This document shows, in pieces, positions 57,846 to 64,000 of a stretch of DNA of 64,000 bases. The stretch is from the NCBI GenBank assembly GCA_902579925.1, contig CACHIS010000003.1, forward strand, positions 38,184 to 102,183, given 5' to 3'. Under the pieces are notes generated by a model. The model searched no databases. It was not told the origin of the DNA and saw only the letters and a program-made list of their open reading frames with translations. The stretch comes from an uncultured Pelagibacteraceae bacterium. GTDB taxonomy: Bacteria; Pseudomonadota; Alphaproteobacteria; Pelagibacterales; Pelagibacteraceae. How positions within the stretch are numbered: the first letter of the stretch is position 1; each line of letters opens with the position of its first letter. The translations under genes and the position numbers were made by a program.

Positions 57846-60800
57846 TTAATTTAACTCCACATTTAAAGCTAATGATTTAATTTCTTTGACTAAAACGTTA
57901 AACGACTCAGGAATACCTGACTCGAAATTTTCTTCACCTTTAACTATAGTTTCATATACCTTAACTCTCCCTGCAACATCATCAGATTTAACAGTGAGAA
58001 TTTCTTGCAAAGTGTAAGATGCGCCATATGCTTCTAATGCCCACACTTCCATTTCTCCAAATCTTTGACCTCCTAACTGAGCTTTACCACCTAAAGGTTG
58101 TTGAGTAACTAAGCTGTAAGGTCCTGTTGATCTCGCATGAATTTTGTCCTCCACCAGATGGTGCAGCTTAAGCATATATATAATTCCAACAGTCACTGGT
58201 CTATCAAATTTTTCTCCAGTTCTGCCGTCCCACAAATAAGTTTGGCCAGAGCCTGGTAAGTCCGCTAGCTCAAGCATTTCTGTGACATCCTTCTCTTTGG
58301 CTCCATCAAAAACTGGTGTGGAAATAGCTATACCGCTTTGTAGATTTCCACATAAATCCTCAAATTCAGTTTTATTTAATTTATCTACTTTTTGATTAAA
58401 AATATCTTCTCCATAAACAGATTTCAAAAATTTAGAAATTTTTTCAGTTTTTTCAATTTTCTTATTATTCTCGTTTACTAAATTTTTAACTTTTTCACCA
58501 AATTCTTTACACGCCCAACCTAAATGAGTTTCTAGAATTTGACCAACATTCATACGACTTGGAACACCTAGAGGATTTAATACAATATCAACTGGTCTAC
58601 CATCTTCTCTATATGGCATATCTTCTACAGGAACAATTTTACTAACTACACCTTTGTTACCGTGTCTTCCTGACATTTTATCACCTGGTCTAAGTCTTCT
58701 TTTAATAGCGACAAATACTTTAACCATCTTCATTACACTTGGTAAAAGGTCGTCTCCACTTCTTATTTTCAAAACTTTGTCCTCAAATCTCTCAACAATA
58801 TCTTGTTCAGCTTTACTGAATTGATCTTTAAGTTGATTTATTGCTGCATCATTTTTTGGATTTCCATCTGTTATTTTAAACACGTCGTTTATTGATAGCT
58901 TATTAATTGTATCAAAGTCTAAATTTGATCCAGCATCGAGATTTTTAACTTTTTTTGATAATTTAGACCCAGATAAAATTTGAGAAGCTCTTTGCTTAAT
59001 GCTTCTCTCTAAAATTTCTTCCTCAACAATTTTGTCTTGTTGGACTTGTTCGATTTCAGCTCTTTCAATAGTTATTGATCTTTCATCTTTCTCTATACCA
59101 TGTCGATTGAAAACTTTTACATCAACTACAGTTCCGCTGCTTCCTCTTGACATTCTTAATGATGTATCTGTTACATCTATAGCTTTTTCACCAAATATTG
59201 ATCTTAATAATTTTTCTTCTGGTCCTGAGGCCGAATCACCTTTGGGAGTGACTTTACCCACCAAAATATCACCGGCATTTACCTCTGCGCCAATATAAAC
59301 AATACCTGACTCATCTAAATTTTTTAGTGCTTCCTCATTTACATTTGGAATATCTCTAGTTATTTCTTCTTCACCTAATTTTGTATCACGAGCCATTATT
59401 TCGTACTCAACTATATGTACAGATGTGAATACGTCATCTGTCACACATCTTTCAGAAATTAAAATTGAGTCTTCAAAATTGTATCCTTGCCAAGGCATAA
59501 AAGCTACAGTCACATTTTTTCCTAAAGCCAACTCACCTAATCTCGTTGATGGCCCGTCCGCAATGATATCACCACTTTTTACTTTGTCTCCAACTCTAAC
59601 TAGTGGTCTTTGATTTATGCAGGTGTTTTGATTTGATCTTTTAAATTTTTGTAAATTATATATGTCAACAGTGGATTTGTTAAAGTCAGTTTCCTCTGTA
59701 ACCTTTACAACTATTCTTTTCCCATCAATTTTATCAACTAAACCATCTCTTTTAGCAACAATTGTTACTCCAGAGTCTAAGGCTACGTCACTTTCAATCC
59801 CTGTTCCAACTAAAGGAGCCTCTGGTTTAAGTAACGGTACAGCTTGCCTCATCATATTTGATCCCATTAATGCTCTGTTGGCATCATCATTCTCTAAGAA
59901 GGGAATTAAAGAGGCTGCAACAGAAACTAATTGTTTTGGAGAAACATCAATGTAATCTATAGTTTCAGGTTTAGACAATAAAAAATTCAAATTTTGCCTA
60001 CAGGATACTAACTCTTCTACAATTTTATTGTTTTTATCAAGCTTTGTATTTGCTTGAGCAATTGTGTATTTAGTTTCTTCCATTGCAGACAAATATTCAA
60101 CATTATCTTGAACTACCCCATCCTTTACTCTTTTATAGGGACTTTCAATGAAACCATATTTATTAATCTTGGCATATGTAGAAAGACTATTAATTAATCC
60201 TATATTTGGTCCCTCAGGAGTCTCGATTGGACAAATTCTTCCATAATGTGTTGGATGCACATCTCTTACTTCAAAACCTGCCCTTTCTCTTGTAAGGCCG
60301 CCTGGTCCCAAAGCTGAAACTCTTCTTTTATGTGTGATTTCCGATAAAGGGTTAGTCTGATCCATAAATTGAGATAATTGTGAGCTAGCAAAAAAATCTT
60401 TTAATGAAACTGTCAACGGTTTAGCATTAATTAAATCCTGTGGCATCGCAGACTCAATGTCTAAAGTTGTCATTTTCTCTTTAATTGCCCTCTCCATTCG
60501 ATATACACCTATCCTCGCTTGATTTTCTACCAATTCTCCTACAGAACGAACTCTTCTATTACCCAGATGATCAATATCATCTACATCATCTTTACCGTCT
60601 CTAAGATCAAGCATCTTTTTAATAATCGCTATAATATCGTCGTTTCTTAAGATTGTAATTTTATCAGAGCATTCCAAATCTAATCTAGAGTTCATTTTTA
60701 CCCTGCCAACATCTGAAAGATCATATCTGTCAGAGCTAAAAAATAAATTATTAAATATTTGGGTCGCAATCTCAATGGTTGGTGGCTCACCAGGTCTTAA

Positions 60801-61934
60801 CATTTTGTATATTTCTGTTATTGCCTCATCTTTTGTATTATTTTTATCATTAAAGATTGTGGTTAACATATAACCACCCTTGTTAATTGAATTTGTTACT
60901 GAAATTTCCAAAGAATGTATCTTTGCTTCTAAAATTTGATCAATGATAGTCTCATTTAATTCAGTTCCGATTTTAAAAACTCCGTTTTCTTCTTCGTTTA
61001 TTTTTATATCTTTATGTAAAAATTTGCCATACAAGGAGTCTTTCGAAACTAATATATCCTTTAGTCCATCATTGGAAAGTTTTTTTGCATTTAAATAATT
61101 TATTTTATCACCTAATTTAATTACGACCTTACCGTTCTTTGCATCTACAACCTCTTCTGAAAAATTTTTAGCCTTATAATTTTCAGGATTAAACTTAGTT
61201 TTCCACTTTTCAGTTTGGGTATCAAAAGAAAATTTTTCACTTTCATAAAATTCATTAACAATATCTGTCTTATTATAACCAAGAGCAATTAATAACGTTG
61301 AAGCTAATATTTTCTTTTTTCTATCTATTTTAAAATATAAAAAATCTTTTACATCATACTCAAAATCCAACCATGAGCCTCTGTTTGGTATTACTCTGCA
61401 ATTAAATAGAAGTTTTCCACTTGCATGCGTTTTTCCTTTATCATGATCAAAAAATACACCTGGGCTTCTATGCATTTGGTTAACAACAACTCTTTGAACA
61501 CCATTAGTTATAAAAGTTCCACTGTTAGTCATCATTGGAACTTCACCCATGTAAACTTCTTGTTCTTTCGCAGACAAAATATCTTTTGTATTATTTTCTT
61601 GATTTATTTCATATACAACTAATCTTAAAGTGCATTTTAAAGCAGAGGAATATGTTAAACCCCTAGCAATACATTCCTCTACATCAAATTTTGGTTTCTC
61701 CAATCTGTATGAAACATATTCTAGGGTTGCCTTATCATTTAAATCTTCAATTGGAAATATACTTTTAAAAACTCTGTCAAAACCTTTAGTTAACTCTAAA
61801 TTTTCTGGTTTAAAATCTGTTAATTCATTATAAGAATTTTTTTGGACTTCAATTAAATTTGGGATCGATAAACTTTCTTTAAGTTTACCAAAACTTTTTC
61901 TTATATTTTTCTTTTCAGTAAAAGATATTTGCAT
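57846..61934 (-). CDS. rpoB: RNA polymerase beta subunit
   Basis: Beta forms the other pincer of core RNA polymerase and the rifampicin pocket. The pocket region reads [44 protein letters not shown], matching the drug-sensitive consensus. [27 protein letters not shown] and the C-terminal [18 protein letters not shown] follow. At 1362 residues it is full length. It is preceded by a 55-base gap after rplL that contains a perfect hairpin. Confidence 0.99.
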   Translation of the reverse strand: MQISFTEKKNIRKSFGKLKESLSIPNLIEVQKNSYNELTDFKPENLELTKGFDRVFKSIFPIEDLNDKATLEYVSYRLEKPKFDVEECIARGLTYSSALKCTLRLVVYEINQENNTKDILSAKEQEVYMGEVPMMTNSGTFITNGVQRVVVNQMHRSPGVFFDHDKGKTHASGKLLFNCRVIPNRGSWLDFEYDVKDFLYFKIDRKKKILASTLLIALGYNKTDIVNEFYESEKFSFDTQTEKWKTKFNPENYKAKNFSEEVVDAKNGKVVIKLGDKINYLNAKKLSNDGLKDILVSKDSLYGKFLHKDIKINEEENGVFKIGTELNETIIDQILEAKIHSLEISVTNSINKGGYMLTTIFNDKNNTKDEAITEIYKMLRPGEPPTIEIATQIFNNLFFSSDRYDLSDVGRVKMNSRLDLECSDKITILRNDDIIAIIKKMLDLRDGKDDVDDIDHLGNRRVRSVGELVENQARIGVYRMERAIKEKMTTLDIESAMPQDLINAKPLTVSLKDFFASSQLSQFMDQTNPLSEITHKRRVSALGPGGLTRERAGFEVRDVHPTHYGRICPIETPEGPNIGLINSLSTYAKINKYGFIESPYKRVKDGVVQDNVEYLSAMEETKYTIAQANTKLDKNNKIVEELVSCRQNLNFLLSKPETIDYIDVSPKQLVSVAASLIPFLENDDANRALMGSNMMRQAVPLLKPEAPLVGTGIESDVALDSGVTIVAKRDGLVDKIDGKRIVVKVTEETDFNKSTVDIYNLQKFKRSNQNTCINQRPLVRVGDKVKSGDIIADGPSTRLGELALGKNVTVAFMPWQGYNFEDSILISERCVTDDVFTSVHIVEYEIMARDTKLGEEEITRDIPNVNEEALKNLDESGIVYIGAEVNAGDILVGKVTPKGDSASGPEEKLLRSIFGEKAIDVTDTSLRMSRGSSGTVVDVKVFNRHGIEKDERSITIERAEIEQVQQDKIVEEEILERSIKQRASQILSGSKLSKKVKNLDAGSNLDFDTINKLSINDVFKITDGNPKNDAAINQLKDQFSKAEQDIVERFEDKVLKIRSGDDLLPSVMKMVKVFVAIKRRLRPGDKMSGRHGNKGVVSKIVPVEDMPYREDGRPVDIVLNPLGVPSRMNVGQILETHLGWACKEFGEKVKNLVNENNKKIEKTEKISKFLKSVYGEDIFNQKVDKLNKTEFEDLCGNLQSGIAISTPVFDGAKEKDVTEMLELADLPGSGQTYLWDGRTGEKFDRPVTVGIIYMLKLHHLVEDKIHARSTGPYSLVTQQPLGGKAQLGGQRFGEMEVWALEAYGASYTLQEILTVKSDDVAGRVKVYETIVKGEENFESGIPESFNVLVKEIKSLALNVELN

Positions 61935-61946
61935 CTATATTTAATA

Positions 61947-61967
61947 CTGATTAATAAAATTAATCAG
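61947..61967 (-). promoter_or_regulatory. Perfect 9-bp hairpin between rplL and rpoB
   Basis: CTGATTAAT (61947-61955) and ATTAATCAG (61959-61967) pair perfectly around a three-base loop. There is no T-run after it, which argues against a plain terminator. In E. coli the same gap holds an attenuator and an RNase III processing site that lower rpoBC relative to rplJL; this hairpin may serve a similar role. Confidence 0.45.
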
Positions 61968-61989
61968 CATTTAAAAATTCCTTATTAAT

Positions 61990-62355
61990 TTACTTAAGTT
62001 CTACTTTAGCGCCAGCGGCTTCTAACTTAGCTTTAATTTCCTCAGCTTCTTTTTTTGGCACTCCTGATTTAACTTCCTTCGGGGCACCTTCAACTAAATC
62101 TTTTGCTTCTTTTAAACCTAAAGACGTAGCTGCTCTTACTTCTTTAATTACATTAATTTTCTTTTCACCTGCAGAAACTAGCATTATTGAAAAATCATCT
62201 TTTTCTTCTGCTGCTGCTGCTGCACCAGCTGCTGCTGGAGCTGCCGCTGCCATCGGGGTAACTCCCCATTTTTCTTCTAATTGTTTCGAAAGATCCGCTG
62301 CCTCTGCAACAGTCAAACTTGATAGGTCTTCTATAATCTTATTTAGGTCAGGCAT
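61990..62355 (-). CDS. rplL: 50S ribosomal protein L7/L12
   Basis: L7/L12 forms the stalk that recruits translational GTPases. The 121 residues have an N-terminal dimer domain ([22 protein letters not shown]), an alanine-rich hinge (about 35-50) and the C-terminal factor-binding domain with [27 protein letters not shown]. It lies four bases after rplJ. Confidence 0.98.
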   Translation of the reverse strand: MPDLNKIIEDLSSLTVAEAADLSKQLEEKWGVTPMAAAAPAAAGAAAAAEEKDDFSIMLVSAGEKKINVIKEVRAATSLGLKEAKDLVEGAPKEVKSGVPKKEAEEIKAKLEAAGAKVELK

Positions 62356-62358
62356 AAA

Positions 62359-62880
62359 TTACTCTTTAGGTTGGGTTTCAGAATTTTCTGGGGGTAAATT
62401 ACTCATTTTTTCTGATCGTGCAAGTAAAATACTAACTAATTTTGATGCAGAAGCATTCAAAATTCCCACAATATTTGCCCTAGCCTCATCTAAAGTGGGT
62501 AAATTAGCTACATTCAATACTCCTGCTTGATCAAGGATTTCGTTATCCATGAGACCACCAATTAATTTGAGATTCGTATTATCTTTGGCAAATTTAGATA
62601 TAATTCTTGCAGACATAATTGCATCTTCTCCAAACGCTACTGCAGTAGGGCCAGTAAACAAATTTGATAAATCCTTACATTTAGTTTTTTCTAAAGCTAA
62701 TTTAGTAATTCTGTTTTTTGTAATTTTAAAAATAATGCCATGTTCTCTCATCTTAGATCTTAATTCATCAAGTTGAACCATAGTCAAACCTTGATAATGC
62801 GTTACCATCACAGCTTTGCTATTTTCAAACTGAGAAGACATCTCAGTAATGTATTTTTGTTTTTGTTCTTTATTCATCAT
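62359..62880 (-). CDS. rplJ: 50S ribosomal protein L10
   Basis: L10 anchors the L12 stalk. The 173 residues include SKAVMVTHYQGLTMVQLDELRSKMREHGIIFKITKNRITKLAL and FTGPTAVAFGED, then a C-terminal helix for L12 dimers. Two adjacent ATGs (62880 and 62877) are possible starts. It lies five bases after rplA. In E. coli L10 represses its own operon by leader binding; I see no such leader here because the gap is too short. Confidence 0.97.
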   Translation of the reverse strand: MMNKEQKQKYITEMSSQFENSKAVMVTHYQGLTMVQLDELRSKMREHGIIFKITKNRITKLALEKTKCKDLSNLFTGPTAVAFGEDAIMSARIISKFAKDNTNLKLIGGLMDNEILDQAGVLNVANLPTLDEARANIVGILNASASKLVSILLARSEKMSNLPPENSETQPKE

Positions 62881-62885
62881 AATAA

Positions 62886-63575
62886 CTAAATATTTTTAAC
62901 CAGCTTTAATTTGTAAGAAACCCCCATGGTTGAAGTTATAAATACAGATTTTATTAAGTCACCTTTCAAAGTGTTATTTGCTTTTTCTTTATCTAAAGTT
63001 TCAATTATTGCGTTATAATTTTTAATCAATTGATCATCATTAAAGGATTTTTTTCCTATACTAACGCCCATATTCCCATCTTTATCATTTCTTATTTCGG
63101 CCTGACCTGATTTTGCTTCAGTAACCGCTTTCTTAATATCATTTGTAACAGAACCTAACTTTGGATTAGGCATTAAACCTTTAGGACCAAGAATTTTACC
63201 AAGTTTTGAAAGTTTAATCATCATAGCTGTTGTACAAATTAATTTTTCAAAATTAATTTCCCCATTTTTAATTTTTTCAATAAAATCATCGCCACCTACA
63301 ATATCTGCACCCGCATCTTTAGCCTCTGATGTTTTTGAGTCCTCACAAACAACAGCAACTTTAACTTTTTTTCCTGTACCACCTGGAAGATTAACAACTG
63401 TTCTTATATTAATTTCATTTTTTTTTTGTTTGTTATTAATTTGAAAACTTAAATCTATTGATTCATCAAATTTAGCCGTACAATTTTTTTTAATATTTGG
63501 TAAAAGCTTTTCAATAAACTCAGCGCTTAATTCAAAAGTTTTTTCAGGTAATTCTCTAAATCTCTTTGATGACAT
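62886..63575 (-). CDS. rplA: 50S ribosomal protein L1
   Basis: L1 forms the mobile stalk at the E site. The 229 residues include NLPGGTGKKVKVAVVCEDSKTSEAKDAGADIVGGDD, LSKLGKILGPKGLMPNPKLGSVT and KSVFITSTMGVSYKL. Usual length. One-base overlap with rplK. Confidence 0.98.
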   Translation of the reverse strand: MSSKRFRELPEKTFELSAEFIEKLLPNIKKNCTAKFDESIDLSFQINNKQKKNEINIRTVVNLPGGTGKKVKVAVVCEDSKTSEAKDAGADIVGGDDFIEKIKNGEINFEKLICTTAMMIKLSKLGKILGPKGLMPNPKLGSVTNDIKKAVTEAKSGQAEIRNDKDGNMGVSIGKKSFNDDQLIKNYNAIIETLDKEKANNTLKGDLIKSVFITSTMGVSYKLKLVKNI

Positions 63576-64000
63576 TATTCTTTAACCTCAATTCCCATTG
63601 ATCGAGCAGAGCCTGCAATTATTTTAATTGCTTCTTCTAGATCAAAAGCATTTAAATCATTCATTTTCTGTTTTGCAATTTCTTCGGCTTGTTTTTTTGT
63701 TATGGTAGCAACAATATTTCTACCAGGTTCTTTAGATCCACTTTTTAATTTCGCTGCCTCTCTTATAAAAAAAGATGCTGGAGGAGATTTAATTTTAAAA
63801 TCAAATTTTTTATCTTTGTAAACAGTAATTTCAACAGGAACCGGTTTTCCTGCCATTGATTTAGTTTTATCATTGAAAGCCTTACAAAATTCCATAATGT
63901 TCACACCACGTTGACCCAATGCTGGACCAACTGGTGGAGCAGGATTTGCTTGACCACCTTTAATTTGTAATTTTATAAATCCACTAATTTCTTTTTTTGC
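63575..64000 (-). CDS. rplK: 50S ribosomal protein L11, 5' end beyond window
   Basis: L11 shapes the GTPase-associated centre and is needed for RelA activation in many bacteria. The frame runs unbroken to the window edge and reads [43 protein letters not shown], lacking only about the initiator methionine. The usual length is ~142 residues and 141 are seen. The TTG at 63919 is an internal leucine codon, not the start. tuf, secE and nusG would be expected beyond the edge. Confidence 0.96.
   Translation of the reverse strand, partial: AKKEISGFIKLQIKGGQANPAPPVGPALGQRGVNIMEFCKAFNDKTKSMAGKPVPVEITVYKDKKFDFKIKSPPASFFIREAAKLKSGSKEPGRNIVATITKKQAEEIAKQKMNDLNAFDLEEAIKIIAGSARSMGIEVKE

Noticed and set aside
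58999..59298. Open frames on the + strand inside rpoB, rpoC and the ribosomal genes
   Set aside because: They lie wholly inside conserved genes on the other strand, show no family motifs and are expected from codon bias in AT-rich coding DNA.
1..64000. CRISPR arrays, prophage, insertion sequences, toxin-antitoxin or defence genes
   Set aside because: No spaced direct repeats, transposase or integrase motifs, or matching gene pairs were seen; nearly all bases fall in recognised housekeeping genes.

Overview
The window is a gene-dense, strongly AT-rich bacterial chromosome segment. The alphaproteobacterial gene orders (smpB-folK-spoT-pyrE-pdxJ-acpS-lepB-rnc-recO; pyrB-pyrC'-plsY-topA; gatCAB), the Mg-type HemB, the heterotetrameric sarcosine oxidase and the near absence of intergenic DNA all point to a free-living marine SAR11 (Pelagibacterales) cell with a streamlined genome. 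No insertion sequence, prophage, CRISPR array, integrase or toxin-antitoxin pair is visible. No gene-free stretch exceeds 300 bases. The two largest gaps, about 160 bases each, are 53514-53673 (promoter-like and repeat elements) and 11599-11757 (a tRNA-Ser gene plus an inverted repeat).

Layout. 1-1024: 3' part missing of rpiB, and a 2-oxoglutarate dioxygenase. 1025-9335: hemB on +, facing a long - strand housekeeping cluster that runs dapA-smpB-folK-spoT-pyrE-pdxJ-acpS-lepB-rnc-recO. 9379-18423: mostly + strand, with a lytic transglycosylase, tRNA-Ser(GCU) on -, the soxBDAG sarcosine oxidase operon, and a periplasmic binding protein with an ABC permease. 18420-25020: - strand, with a secreted nuclease, a MATE transporter, trhO, an O-methyltransferase and gatCAB. 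25071-31695: + strand, with ruvX, pyrB, an HxH-less pyrC', plsY, topA, a small secreted protein and a RidA-family gene. 31699-37609: mixed strands, with ugd-galU, panC, mgtE, lipB and an RluC/D-type pseudouridine synthase. 37619-64000: one continuous - strand information-processing supercluster. Read in transcription order it is rplK(partial)-rplA-rplJ-rplL-rpoB-rpoC, rpsL-rpsG-fusA, rpsJ to rplO (S10 and spc), secY-adk, rpsM-rpsK-rpoA-rplQ.

How the genes work together. The right 26 kb encodes most of the ribosome and core RNA polymerase, joined with stop/start overlaps or one-base gaps. The sox operon demethylates sarcosine, the last step of glycine betaine/dimethylglycine breakdown, yielding glycine and one-carbon units. 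Pyrimidine synthesis (pyrE, pyrB, pyrC'), amidated tRNA formation (gatCAB), lipid and envelope synthesis (acpS, plsY, slt, ugd, galU) and cofactor synthesis (hemB, pdxJ, folK, panC, lipB) fill the rest.

I did not find a clearly new multi-gene system. The observations most worth checking are: a perfect 11-bp inverted repeat ending three bases before the soxB start; an RSH (p)ppGpp enzyme that lacks its zinc-finger/helical region; an ABC permease preceded by a lipoprotein-type signal; a dihydroorotase homologue without its metal-binding HxH; genes absent from canonical positions (tuf, rpmD, era, rpoZ, dprA/rnr); and six convergent gene junctions with no room for terminators.
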